Source: PALSA-612 sp963755155 (GTDB lineage Bacteria; Actinomycetota; Thermoleophilia; Gaiellales; Gaiellaceae). From it: DNA of 64,000 nucleotides. The position numbers and the translations under genes were made by a program. The notes under the pieces were generated by a model. It was given only the letters and a program-made list of their open reading frames with translations, did not search any database and was not told the DNA's origin. This document shows positions 44,057 to 53,798 of this stretch, one piece after another. Within the stretch, counting starts at the first letter, position 1; every line of letters starts with the position of its first letter. The stretch covers positions 496,001-560,000 of the forward strand of contig CAVWIV010000007.1 in NCBI GenBank assembly GCA_963755155.1. The letters are read 5' to 3'.

Positions 44057-44793
44057 GTGACAGCCCCCGTGCTGGACCTCGACCTCGACGCGTTCGAGGG
44101 CCCGTTCGACCTTGCTGCTGACGCTCATCCTCAAGGAGGAGCTGAGGCTCGCCGAGGTCGAGGTGGCCGACATCGTCACGTCGTTCGCCGAGCGGCTCGA
44201 GGACGAGCGCAGGCTCGATCTCGAGGCCTGCGGGGAGTTCCTCGTGCTCGTGGGCGCGATGCTCGAGATCAAGGCCCGCGAGCTCTTCCCGGAGGCTGCG
44301 TCCGACCTCGCCGACCTGAGCCCCGAGGAGGCGGCGGAGGAGCTGGCGGAGCGGCTCGAGGCGTACCGGCGCATGAAGTCGGCGGCGGCGTGGCTCTCGG
44401 AGCGGCTCGACGGGGAGTCGGACCGGTACTTCCGGCTCGGGCCGGCGCCGCTGGCGCCGAAGGCAGAGCTCCGGCTCGCGCCGCAGGACCCCGAGCAGCT
44501 CGGCGCCGCGCTTCGCCTGCTCGCGACCGGAGCCGCCGCAGGTCTCGCTCGCCCACATGCAGCTCACGTTTCCGCCCGTCGCGAGGTTCCTCGAGCGACT
44601 CCGCGCGGTGCTTCGGCGCCGCAGGCGATTCGCGTTCGACGAGGAGGTGGACGGGCTGTCGCGGTTGGAACAGGCGTCGGCGTTCCTCGCGCTCCTCGAG
44701 CTGCGGAAGCTCGACGAGCTTCGCATCGAGCAATCCAAGCCGTTCGGCCCCATAGGAGTCTCTCGTCCGGATGTCGAAAGGAGTGCCGCATGA
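44057..44793 (+). CDS. scpA: Segregation and condensation protein ScpA (two frameshifts)
   Basis: About 244 residues when restored. ScpA is the kleisin that bridges the SMC dimer. N-terminal FEGPFDLLLTLI (after removing an extra T at 44112-44113) is the family hallmark, followed by VADIVTSFAERLEDE and LEIKARELFP. After removing an extra G at 44529-44530 the C-terminal winged helix reads LAHMQLTFPPVARFLERL and FLALLELRKLDELRIEQ. GTG start. Its TGA overlaps the scpB ATG. Confidence 0.93.
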
Positions 44794-45401
44794 CGCAACA
44801 CGCCTTCCCGCTACGACTCGTCGACGCCGAGCCGCTCGAACGCCTCGCCCGCACAGTGGAGGCGCTCCTCGTCATCGCCTCCGCGCCGCTGACGACGGAA
44901 GACCTCGCCGCGGCGACGGAGGAGGACGAAGCTCACGTCGAGGGCGCGCTCCACCTCGTGGGGGAGCGCTACTCCGAAGGGCGTAGCGGCATCGTCCTCG
45001 AGCACGTGGCCGGCGGCTACGCCTTTCGCGCGGCGCGGGCGGAAGCGGCAGCGTGCGCGCGCCTGGTGGAACGTCCCGTCGAGCGCGGGCTCTCCCAGGC
45101 GGCGCTCGAGACCCTGGCGATCGTCGCGTACCTCGGCCCGTGCACGCGTCCCGACGTCGCGCGCGTGCGCGGCGTTGCCGCGGACACGGTCGTCGCCGGG
45201 CTCGTCGAGCGCGGGCTCGTCGTGGAAGCCGGTCGCGAGCCCGGCCTCGGAGGCGCCGTGCGCTATCGGACGACCGAGCTGTTCGAGCGCGTGTTCGGGC
45301 TCGAGGCGCTGTCCGAGCTGCCGCGGCTCGACGACCTCGGCCAGGACGCGGACGAAATCCGCGCCAGGCTCGACGCCGTCGCCGAGCGCCGCCCCGCGTA
45401 G
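44790..45401 (+). CDS. scpB: Segregation and condensation protein ScpB
   Basis: 203 residues, two winged-helix domains. VEALLVIASAPLTTEDLAAA (first), GYAFRAARAEAAACARLV, LSQAALETLAIVAYLGPCT (characteristic PVTRxEI-like element replaced by PCTRPDV) and YRTTELFERVFGLEAL. It dimerises and binds ScpA in the SMC complex. ATGA overlap with scpA. Confidence 0.95.
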   Translation: MTQHAFPLRLVDAEPLERLARTVEALLVIASAPLTTEDLAAATEEDEAHVEGALHLVGERYSEGRSGIVLEHVAGGYAFRAARAEAAACARLVERPVERGLSQAALETLAIVAYLGPCTRPDVARVRGVAADTVVAGLVERGLVVEAGREPGLGGAVRYRTTELFERVFGLEALSELPRLDDLGQDADEIRARLDAVAERRPA

Positions 45402-45414
45402 GCATTCTCCTAGG

Positions 45415-46035
45415 GTGGACGCCACCGAAGAGACGTTCTACCGGGACGTACTCGAGCGCTCGCACGAGCTGCCCGTCGTCGTCGACTTCTGGGCCGACTG
45501 GTGCGGCCCGTGCAAGGCACTCGCGCCCGTGCTCGAGCGGGAGGTAGAGGCACGTCCCGGCGCAGTCGTTCTCGCGAAGGTCGACGTCGACGCGAACCAA
45601 GAGCTCGCCGCGCACTACGCAGTCAGCAGCATCCCCGCGGTGAAGGCCTTCCGCAACGGCCAGGTCGTCTCGGAGTTCACCGGCGTGAAGTCGGCGCAGG
45701 GCGTCGGCGACTTCCTCGACGCGCTGTCAGGGCCAACGGCCGGTGAGCGGCTGCTCGAGGAGCTCCGCGAGTCGGGTGAGCAGCCGGACGTGCTCGCGGC
45801 GCTCGAAGCGGGAGACCACGAACGCGCGCTCGAGCTGCTACTCGAGCAGGCGAAGAACTCAGGCGGCGAGGCGCGCGATCGCGTCCGCGAGCTCATGGTG
45901 GCGCTCTTCGAGGAGCTTGGGCAGGACCACGACCTGTCCACGCGCTACCGCCGCCAGCTCGCCAGCGGCCAACGCCCTCGATCGGCCAATTCGGGCATGA
46001 GGGAGCTGTCCCTCGGCACGCTGTGCCACGAATGA
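45415..46035 (+). CDS. Thioredoxin-domain protein with TPR-like C-terminal half (CnoX/YbbN type)
   Basis: 206 residues. Thioredoxin fold with active site FWADWCGPCKAL (intact WCGPC) and cis-Pro in SSIPAVKAF, then a helical half (AALEAGDHERALELLLEQA, RDRVRELMVALFEELG). CnoX-type proteins act as redox chaperone partners. The last 25 or so residues (after YRRQLASG) do not look like relatives and may reflect another indel. CATTCT lies six bases before the GTG, a weaker -10 match. Confidence 0.88.
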   Translation: MDATEETFYRDVLERSHELPVVVDFWADWCGPCKALAPVLEREVEARPGAVVLAKVDVDANQELAAHYAVSSIPAVKAFRNGQVVSEFTGVKSAQGVGDFLDALSGPTAGERLLEELRESGEQPDVLAALEAGDHERALELLLEQAKNSGGEARDRVRELMVALFEELGQDHDLSTRYRRQLASGQRPRSANSGMRELSLGTLCHE

Positions 46036-46041
46036 CGTGCG

Positions 46042-46731
46042 GTGCGGCTGAACGCGTATCTCGCACGCGCGGGAGTCGCCTCCCGGCGCAAGGCGGACGA
46101 GCTCGTCCTCGCCGGCCGCGTAACCGTGAACGGAGAGCCCGGACAGCTCAACACGTTCGTCTCCGGCGACGACGTCGTCGAGCTGGACGGCCGGCCGGTG
46201 ACGAAGCAGCGGCTCGCGTACGTGCTGCTCCACAAGCCGGCAGGGGTGGTGACGACCGCCAGCGACCCGGGAGGGCGCCCCACCGTCGTCGACCTCGTGG
46301 AGCACGATGCCCGCGTCGTGCCGGTCGGCCGTCTCGACGCCGATACGACCGGCGCGCTTCTGCTCACGAACGACGGCCCGCTCTCGCACCGGCTCGCCCA
46401 TCCGCGCTACGAGGTGGACAAGGTCTACGAGGTGGAGGTCGACGGCCACCCGTCAGACGCCACGCTGCGCCAGCTGGCCGAAGGCGTCGAGCTCGACGAC
46501 GGGCCTACCGCGCCAGCCGAAGTGCGGCGCCTCGGACCCTCGCGCCTCGAGCTGACACTCCACGAAGGCCGCAAGCATCAGGTCAAGCGCATGTGCGAGG
46601 CGGTTGGCCATCCGGCGACCCGCCTGCACCGCTCCCGCTACGCGACGCTCACGCTCGAGGGCCTCGGCCCGGGCGAGTGGCGAGAGCTGACCGCGGACGA
46701 AGTGCAGGCGCTGCGCGAGCTCAGCGCCTGA
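46042..46731 (+). CDS. rluB: Ribosomal pseudouridine synthase RluB/RsuA family
   Basis: 229 residues. S4 RNA-binding domain (RLNAYLARAGVASRRKADEL) then the catalytic domain with GRLDADTTGALLLTNDG (nucleophilic Asp) and LHEGRKHQVKRMCEAVGHP. It isomerises uridine in rRNA. GTG start. Its end overlaps the end of convergent trpS by 11 bases. A scpA-scpB-rluB order is common in bacteria, here with a thioredoxin inserted. Confidence 0.93.
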   Translation: MRLNAYLARAGVASRRKADELVLAGRVTVNGEPGQLNTFVSGDDVVELDGRPVTKQRLAYVLLHKPAGVVTTASDPGGRPTVVDLVEHDARVVPVGRLDADTTGALLLTNDGPLSHRLAHPRYEVDKVYEVEVDGHPSDATLRQLAEGVELDDGPTAPAEVRRLGPSRLELTLHEGRKHQVKRMCEAVGHPATRLHRSRYATLTLEGLGPGEWRELTADEVQALRELSA

Positions 46732-47707
46732 CGAAGCCCATGACGTCGTACATCGCGCGCCAGCGTCGGCGCCGCCTCCTCGGCCGCCTTGTCCGCGCCG
46801 AGCGCGAGCAGACGACGGAGCTCGGCGTCGTCGGCGCGCAGCTCGCCGTAGCGCTCCTGGATCGGCGCCAGCAGCTCCACTACCGCCTCGGCCACGTCTT
46901 CCTTGAACGGGCCGTACCCCTGTCCGTCGTAGCGTGCCTCGATCTCGGCGAATCGCCTGCCCGGTCGCCACCGACAGGATCTCGATGAGGTTGGAGATGC
47001 CCGGTTTCGCCTCGAGGTCGTGGACGACGTCCCGCCCGGAGTCGGTCACCGCCGTCTTGAACTTCTTCCGGATCACGTCGGGCGGGTCGATCATCCGCAC
47101 GACGCCCTGCGGCGCTCCGGCCGACGTGGACATCAGCCGCTCCGGCTCCTGGAGGTTCTTGATTCGCGCGCCTTCTTCGGGGAAGACGCCCTTCGGCACC
47201 GTGAACGTCTCGCCGTACCGCTGGTTGAACCGCTCCGCGATGTCGCGCGCGAGCTCGATGTGCTGGCGCTGGTCGTCGCCGACTGGGACGATGTCGGTCT
47301 GGTAGAGGAGGATGTCGCCGGCCATCAGCACCGGGTAGTTGAAGAGGCCGGCTGACACGAACTCCTGCTCGGCCGCCTTGTCCTTGAAGTGCGTCATGCG
47401 CCGCAGCTCGCCGAACGCGGCGGCGCTACTCAGCAGCCACGCCGCCTCGGCATGCGCCGGCACCTGGCTCTGCGCGAAGACGATCGACCGCTCGGGGTCG
47501 ATGCCGGTGGCGAAGAGCATCGCCGCGCCCGCCAGCGTCGCCTCGTGAAGCGCCTCTGGCGCGTACGCCGTCGTGATCGAATGGAGGTCGACGATGCAGA
47601 AGACCGCGTCGCCCTGCTCCTGCGTCGCGCGGTATTGCCGATAGCCGCCGGAGTAGTTCCCGAGGGTCTTGTCGCCTGATGCGCCGTATGCCGGAGAAGA
47701 TCCGCAT
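46721..47707 (-). CDS. trpS: Tryptophanyl-tRNA synthetase (three frameshifts)
   Basis: About 327 residues when restored. N-terminal MRIFSGI and KTLGNYSGGYRQYRATQ (HIGH-region equivalent), then VFCIVDLHSIT, GLFNYPVLMAGDILLYQTD, VPVGDDQRQHIELARDIA, and a KMSKS-like MSTSAGAP. Breaks lie near 47680 (just after the start), at 46951-46952 (removing one base gives VATGQAIAEIEARYDGQGYG) and near 46754 (gives TLARMYDVMGFVRR). All three are consistent with one extra base. Divergent from aroF with only 15 bases between starts. Confidence 0.92.
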
Positions 47708-47712
47708 GGCAG

Positions 47713-47718
47713 GATTAT
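47713..47718 (-). promoter_or_regulatory. -10 element for trpS within a palindromic divergent promoter
   Basis: On the minus strand GATAAT lies six bases before the trpS ATG. It is part of GGATTATCC (47712-47720), an odd palindrome lying in the 15-base gap between trpS and aroF, so the same bases may serve both directions. Confidence 0.42.
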
Positions 47719-47722
47719 CCCA

Positions 47723-48764
<1,042 letters not shown>

Positions 48765-48771
48765 GCCCGCC

Positions 48772-49560
48772 GTGCTCACCGAGCTGGGGCTCTACAAGCT
48801 CTTCGGTGAGGACCCGGAGCGAGCTCAGCGCTTCGCGCGGTGGATCATGACTCCGGTGACAGACGCCCTGGCGCCGACTGGAGGGTATGGCGCCGACCGC
48901 GTGCCGGACTCCGGCGGCCTCGTGGTAGCGTCGAACCACCTGAGCGCGATCGACCCGGTGATCGTGCCCATGTTCTGCCCGCGCACGGTCTACCCGATGG
49001 CGAAGATCGAGCTGCTCGAGGTTCCCGTGGCAGGCGAGGCGCTGCGCTGGCTCGGCTCGTTCGCCGTACGGCGCGGGGAGAGTGACCGGAATGCGATTCG
49101 CGTCGCACGCTGGATCGTGGCCGAGGGGCACGTGGTCGGCTTCTTCTCCGAAGGCACGCGCCAGCAGCTCGGCTATCCCGGGGCCAGCCACGCGGGCGCG
49201 GCGATGATTGCGGTTCAGGAGGGCGTCCCGCTCGTCCCGTGCGGGCTCGACACCTTCCAGTGGTCGATGCGGAATCGGCGCAGCTGCGCCATCGTGTGGG
49301 GCGAGCCGATCGACCTCTCTGGCCTGCCGCGGAACGGCAAGGGCTACAAGGAGGGAGCGGCCGTCGCCGACGAGGCGATCCTCCGGCTATGGCGGCAGGC
49401 GGCGGAGGCGGTCGTCGCCGGCCTTCCTGATGAGCTTCCCGATGGTGCGCGGCGCACGGGGCCTCTGTCCGGGGACGACGTCTCGTACGTCGACGCAACG
49501 CCGTGGCCGGACGACGAGTGGGCGCGCGGGCCGCTCGGCCCCGTCTATCCCGGCGAGTGA
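48772..49560 (+). CDS. 1-acyl-sn-glycerol-3-phosphate acyltransferase family protein
   Basis: 262 residues. PlsC signature NHLSAIDPVIVP (HX4D), then FFSEGTRQQLG (EGTR) and VPLVPCGLDTF. The family acylates lysophosphatidate in phospholipid synthesis. The position between aroF and aroA, and near gpsA, is a recurring actinobacterial arrangement. GTG start seven bases after the aroF stop; its TGA overlaps the aroA ATG. Confidence 0.9.
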   Translation: MLTELGLYKLFGEDPERAQRFARWIMTPVTDALAPTGGYGADRVPDSGGLVVASNHLSAIDPVIVPMFCPRTVYPMAKIELLEVPVAGEALRWLGSFAVRRGESDRNAIRVARWIVAEGHVVGFFSEGTRQQLGYPGASHAGAAMIAVQEGVPLVPCGLDTFQWSMRNRRSCAIVWGEPIDLSGLPRNGKGYKEGAAVADEAILRLWRQAAEAVVAGLPDELPDGARRTGPLSGDDVSYVDATPWPDDEWARGPLGPVYPGE

Positions 49561-50843
49561 TGGAGATTCAGCCGGCCGCGAGCCTGCGAGGGGCGCTGCG
49601 CGTGCCCGGCGACAAGTCGATCTCGCACCGCGCGTTGCTCGTGGGCGCGGTGTGCGAGGGCGAGACCGTCGTCCGCGGCTTCGGCCGTTCGCTCGACACC
49701 GAGTCCACGCTCGCCGCCGTGCAGATGCTCGGCGCTTCGGTCGAGGCCGACGACTCCGACGTGCTGCGGGTGCGCGGGATGGGGCTCTCCGGGCTCAGCG
49801 AGCCGGAGACGCCGATCGACTGCGGCAACGCCGGCACGCTCGCGCGGCTGCTCCCCGGCCTTCTCGCCGGCCAGGACTTACGGCGCTTCGAGCTAATGGG
49901 CGACGATTCGTTGAGCTCGCGGCCGATGGACCGTGTCGTGGCGCCGCTCATCGAGATGGGCGCGTACGTGGAGTCGAGCGACGGGCGGCTGCCACTCGTG
50001 ATCGAGGGACGGCCGCTCTCGGGCATCGAGCACGAGACCGAGGTGGCGAGCGCTCAGGTGAAGTCGTGCGTCCTGCTGGCCGCCCTCAACGCGGATGGGC
50101 CCACGACGGTCATCGAACGCGTCGCGACCCGCGACCACACAGAACGGATGCTCCTCGCCGCGGGAGCGAAGGTGACGACGAGAGGCGGCCGCGTCTCGGT
50201 CGCGCGCCCGGAGCGGCTCGAGCTTGGCGAGGTCGACGTGCCCGGCGACATCTCGGCGGCCGCGCCGTTCATCGTCGCCGCAACGCTCCTGCCCGGCTCG
50301 GAGCTCATCCTCCAGGGCGTCGGCGTCAATCCGACCCGAACGGGCCTCCTGGACGCGCTCGAGCGGATGGGTGCCCGCATCTCCGTCTTCAACCGGCGCA
50401 CGCAGTCGGGGGAGCCTGTGGCCGACCTCGAGGTGAAGCACGCCGAGCTCGTCGCGACGGAGATCGTTCCGGCCGAGGTGCCGCGGATGATCGACGAGCT
50501 CCCGCTGTTCGCGCTGGCGGCGTCGATGGCCCGCGGCACGAGCCGCGTGCGCGGGGCGGCGGAGCTGCGCGCGAAGGAGTCGGATCGCATCGATTCCGTG
50601 GCGACTGCGCTGCGGGCGGTCGGCGCCCGCGTACAGCCAACCGCCGACGGCTACTCCATCCGCGGCGTGCCGACGCGGCCGCGTGGCGGCGAGGTCGACG
50701 CAGCCGGCGACCATCGCGTGGCTATCGTCGGCGCGGTGGCCGGTCTCGTCTCGCAAGAGGGCGCACGCGTCCAGGGTGCGGACGCGGCAGCGGTATCGTT
50801 CCCCGGCTTCTACGAGCTTCTCGACTCACTCGCCAGCAGATGA
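49560..50843 (+). CDS. aroA: 3-phosphoshikimate 1-carboxyvinyltransferase (EPSP synthase)
   Basis: 427 residues, normal length. Conserved LRVPGDKSISHRALLVGA (PEP/shikimate Lys and Ser), IDCGNAGTLARLLPGLLAG, GDDSLSSRPMDRV, SAQVKSCVLLAAL, and IDELPLFALAASMARG with ELRAKESDRI. It joins PEP to shikimate-3-phosphate. Translationally coupled at both ends (TGATG with plsC-like gene, ATGA with cmk). Confidence 0.97.
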   Translation: MEIQPAASLRGALRVPGDKSISHRALLVGAVCEGETVVRGFGRSLDTESTLAAVQMLGASVEADDSDVLRVRGMGLSGLSEPETPIDCGNAGTLARLLPGLLAGQDLRRFELMGDDSLSSRPMDRVVAPLIEMGAYVESSDGRLPLVIEGRPLSGIEHETEVASAQVKSCVLLAALNADGPTTVIERVATRDHTERMLLAAGAKVTTRGGRVSVARPERLELGEVDVPGDISAAAPFIVAATLLPGSELILQGVGVNPTRTGLLDALERMGARISVFNRRTQSGEPVADLEVKHAELVATEIVPAEVPRMIDELPLFALAASMARGTSRVRGAAELRAKESDRIDSVATALRAVGARVQPTADGYSIRGVPTRPRGGEVDAAGDHRVAIVGAVAGLVSQEGARVQGADAAAVSFPGFYELLDSLASR

Positions 50844-51463
50844 TCATCGCCATCGACGGGCCCGCCGGGGCCGGCAAGAGCACGGTCGCGCGCCGCCTGG
50901 CGGAGCGGCTCGGCGTCCGCTACCTCGACACCGGGGCCATGTACCGGGCCGTGACGTGGCTGGCGCTGCGGGACGACATCTCGCTCGAGGACGGCGAACG
51001 TCTGGGGGAGCTCGCCGCAGCGCATCCGGTCGAGCTCGATGAGGGTGGCCACGTCGCCATTGCGGGCGAAGACGTGACCTCGGCGATCCGCGATCCCCGC
51101 ATCGACCGGGCGGTTCCCGTCGTCGCCCAGCACCCGCAAGTGCGGGCGGTGATGCGCGAGCGCCAGCGTGAGCTTGCCTCGGAGGCCGACGCCGTGATGG
51201 AGGGCCGCGACATCGGGACGGTCGTCGCTCCCGGCGCCGCGGTGAAGGTCTACCTCACCGCCGAAGAGGGCGTGCGCGCTACTCGCCGACAGTCGGAGCG
51301 CCCCGACATCGGCGCCGACGCGCTCGCGACCGACCTCCGCCTGCGCGACGAGAGCGACGCGTCGCGCATGGAGCCCGCCGTCGACGCGGTCTTCATCGAC
51401 ACGTCCGAGCTGGACGTGGACGGCGTCGTGTCGCTCATCGAGGAGCTCGTCCGCCGTGCCTGA
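50840..51463 (+). CDS. cmk: Cytidylate kinase
   Basis: 207 residues. P-loop IDGPAGAGKSTVARRLAE, then YLDTGAMYRAVTWLAL (CMP-binding), DVTSAIRDPRIDRAV, and VMEGRDIGTVVAPGAAVKVYL (lid region). It phosphorylates CMP/dCMP. Overlaps aroA by four bases and der by eight. The aroA-cmk-der order is well known in bacteria. Confidence 0.97.
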   Translation: MIIAIDGPAGAGKSTVARRLAERLGVRYLDTGAMYRAVTWLALRDDISLEDGERLGELAAAHPVELDEGGHVAIAGEDVTSAIRDPRIDRAVPVVAQHPQVRAVMRERQRELASEADAVMEGRDIGTVVAPGAAVKVYLTAEEGVRATRRQSERPDIGADALATDLRLRDESDASRMEPAVDAVFIDTSELDVDGVVSLIEELVRRA

Positions 51464-52778
51464 CACCGCCGTCGAGAGCGAGCTCAAGGGCACCGTCGCC
51501 ATCGTCGGCTATCCGAACGTCGGCAAGTCGACGCTCGTCAACCGGCTGACCGCGACGCGCGCCGCCGTCGTCCACGAGACGCCGGGCGTCACGCGCGACC
51601 GCAAGGAGCTGCTCTGCGAGTGGGCGGGTGAGCGCTTCCTGCTCGTCGATACGGGAGGCGTCGACATCACGGACGAGTCGGCGATCACGCGTGGCGCCGT
51701 CGCGCAGGCGAGAGCGGCGATCAAGGAGGCCGACCTCGTGCTCTTCCTGGTAGACGCTCGGGCCGGCCTGACGCCGGGCGACGCCGAGCTGACGGACATC
51801 CTGCGCAGGGCGCGCAAGCCCGTGCTGCTCGTCGCCAACAAGCTCGACGATCCCGCGCGGCCCGAGCTGTCGCACGAGTTCGCGACGCTCGGCTTCGGTC
51901 AGCCCGTCGAGATCTCCGCGCTTCACGGGCACGGCACTGGAGACCTGCTCGACGCCGTGCTCGAGCGCCTCCCCGGCGGGAAGGGCCAGCCCGTGTCGGA
52001 CGAGGCGATCCGCGTCGCCGTACTGGGCAGGCCGAATGTCGGCAAGTCGAGCCTCCTCAACGCGCTGCTGGGGCAGGAGCGCCTCATCGTCTCGGACGTG
52101 CCGGGAACGACGCGCGACGCGATCGACACGGTGCTCGAGACGAGCGACCGGACGTTCGTGCTCGTGGACACGGCCGGCATGCGGCGGAAGCGCAAGCACC
52201 GCCAGGGCATCGAGTACTACTCGGAGCTGCGGGCGCTCGAGGCGGCGAACCAGGCGGACGTCGCGCTCATCCTCGTCGATGCCTCCGAGGGCGTCGTCGA
52301 GCACGACCTGACCGTCGCCGACGTCGCCCGCAAGGCGCAATGCTCGACGCTCGTCGTGCTCTCCAAGTGGGACGAGACGACCGTCGAGATCGAGGACGTG
52401 CGCGCGCGGCTCGAGAGCCGCCTGCGGCAGCGGCCGGCGATCGTCACGACCTCGGCGAAGTCGGGCCGCGGCATCGCGCGTCTGCTCGAGCGAGTCGCGA
52501 CGCTCTTCGACAAGCACGCATCGCGCATCGGGACGCCGGAGCTCAACCGCTTCTTGGCCGAGCTGCGCGAGGACCGCCAGCCGCCGCAGCGCCGCCGCAA
52601 GCGTCTCAACCTCCTGTACGGGACGCAGACGAGCGTCCGCCCGCCCCGCTACCGGTTCTTCGTCAACGACCCGAGCCTCGTCACGCGCGACTACGCGTAC
52701 TGGGTCGAGAACCGGATGCGCGAGCGGTTCGCGCTCGAAGGCGTCCCCGTGTCGATCGACTTCGTCGCGCGCTCGTAG
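51456..52778 (+). CDS. der: GTPase Der (EngA), ribosome biogenesis
   Basis: 440 residues with tandem GTPase domains. Domain 1 has VAIVGYPNVGKSTLVNRL, DTGG and NKLD; domain 2 has VAVLGRPNVGKSSLLNALLG, DTAGMRRK and SKWD. The C-terminal KH-like domain (RYRFFVNDPSLVTRDYAYW) completes the family architecture. Der assists 50S subunit maturation. GTG start inside the end of cmk. Confidence 0.97.
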   Translation: MPDTAVESELKGTVAIVGYPNVGKSTLVNRLTATRAAVVHETPGVTRDRKELLCEWAGERFLLVDTGGVDITDESAITRGAVAQARAAIKEADLVLFLVDARAGLTPGDAELTDILRRARKPVLLVANKLDDPARPELSHEFATLGFGQPVEISALHGHGTGDLLDAVLERLPGGKGQPVSDEAIRVAVLGRPNVGKSSLLNALLGQERLIVSDVPGTTRDAIDTVLETSDRTFVLVDTAGMRRKRKHRQGIEYYSELRALEAANQADVALILVDASEGVVEHDLTVADVARKAQCSTLVVLSKWDETTVEIEDVRARLESRLRQRPAIVTTSAKSGRGIARLLERVATLFDKHASRIGTPELNRFLAELREDRQPPQRRRKRLNLLYGTQTSVRPPRYRFFVNDPSLVTRDYAYWVENRMRERFALEGVPVSIDFVARS

Positions 52779-52800
52779 CGGCATAGACGGGGTCGCCGCG

Positions 52801-53769
52801 CTGGGCGTCGTCGTCGTGGGTGGGGGCGGTCCTGCGCGCGGGGCACGGCGCTTGCGCCGTGGCTGCTGGCGGAGCACGGGCACGAGACGACGCTCGCGTG
52901 CCGTGACAGCGCGCAGGCCGACGCGATCGCCGCTACCGGGCACAATCCGCGCTACCTGCCGCTCGTGCGGCTCGACCGGATCACGGCCACGACGATCGCG
53001 GACGCGCCCGTCGCCGACGCGGATCTCGTGGTCGTCGCCGTGCCGAGCAGCGCCTTCGCTGACGTCGTGCGCGCGCTGCCGGGCAACTGCCCCGTGCTCA
53101 GCCTTACGAAGGGCCTCGACCCGCACACCTCGCAACGGCTCTCCACGCTCGTCGAGGGCCGGCCCGTCGCCTGCCTTTCGGGGCCGAACTTCGCCGAGGA
53201 GATCGCGGCCGGGCTGCCCGCTGCGACCGTGATCGCGAGCGAGGACGAGGCGCTCGCTGTTCGGCTCCAGGAGGCGATCAACTCGCTGACGTTCCGCGTC
53301 TACGTGAACACCGACATCGCGGGCGTCGAGTTCTGCGGTGCCGCGAAGAACGTCATCGCGCTCGCCGCCGGAGGCGTCGACGGCCTTGGCCTCGGCGACA
53401 ACGGGAAGGCGGCCGTAATTACGCGCGGCGTCGCGGAGATGGCTCGGCTGGGTGAGGCGGCTGGAGCCCGCGTCGAGACGTTCGCCGGCCTCGCGGGCAT
53501 GGGCGACCTCATGGTCACCTGCTGGAGCAAGCTCGGCCGCAACCGTCGCGCCGGCGAGCTCATCGCCCGTGGCATGTCGGCTGAGGAGGCCGTGGCGGAG
53601 ATCGGCCAGGTCGTGGAGGGCATCAACGACCGCGGCGCCGCTGCGCGATCTCGCCAGGAAGCTGTCCGTCGACCTTCCCATCACCGAGGCCGTCTGCTCG
53701 GTGCTCGGCGGCGAGAGCCTGACCGACCTCGTCGGCTCGATCATGGGCCGGAAGCCTCGGGCCGAGTAG
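52801..53769 (+). CDS. gpsA: NAD(P)H-dependent glycerol-3-phosphate dehydrogenase (N-terminal and C-terminal frameshifts)
   Basis: About 322 residues when restored. The Rossmann start is damaged: LGVVVVGGGG in one frame and GTALAPWLLAEHGHETTLAC in another, so about one base is missing near 52828-52835. Then VVVAVPSSAFADVV, LTKGLDPHT, CLSGPNFAEEIAAGLPAA, and GAAKNVIALAAGGVDGLGLGDN (catalytic Lys). A second break at G 53628 restores GINTAAPLRDLARKL. The first in-frame start candidate is CTG 52801. It makes sn-glycerol-3-phosphate for phospholipids, matching the plsC-like gene upstream. Confidence 0.92.
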
Positions 53770-53783
53770 TCACGCGCGATAGG

Positions 53784-53789
53784 TAGCCT
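53784..53789 (+). promoter_or_regulatory. -10 element for metK
   Basis: TAGCCT nine bases before ATG 53799. No SAM-riboswitch-sized leader exists in this 29-base gap. Confidence 0.35.
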
Positions 53790-53798
53790 TCGCGCTCG

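Noticed and set aside
44057..44793. Programmed ribosomal frameshifting in scpA, trpS and others
   Set aside because: There are no slippery heptamers or downstream stimulators, sites are unrelated in sequence, and most need removal of one base. Error is simpler.
46721..46731. Overlap of rluB and trpS ends as a sign of a false gene
   Set aside because: Both ends are supported by family C-termini; an 11-base convergent overlap is acceptable.
53770..53798. SAM riboswitch upstream of metK
   Set aside because: The gap is only 29 bases, too short for any known SAM riboswitch.
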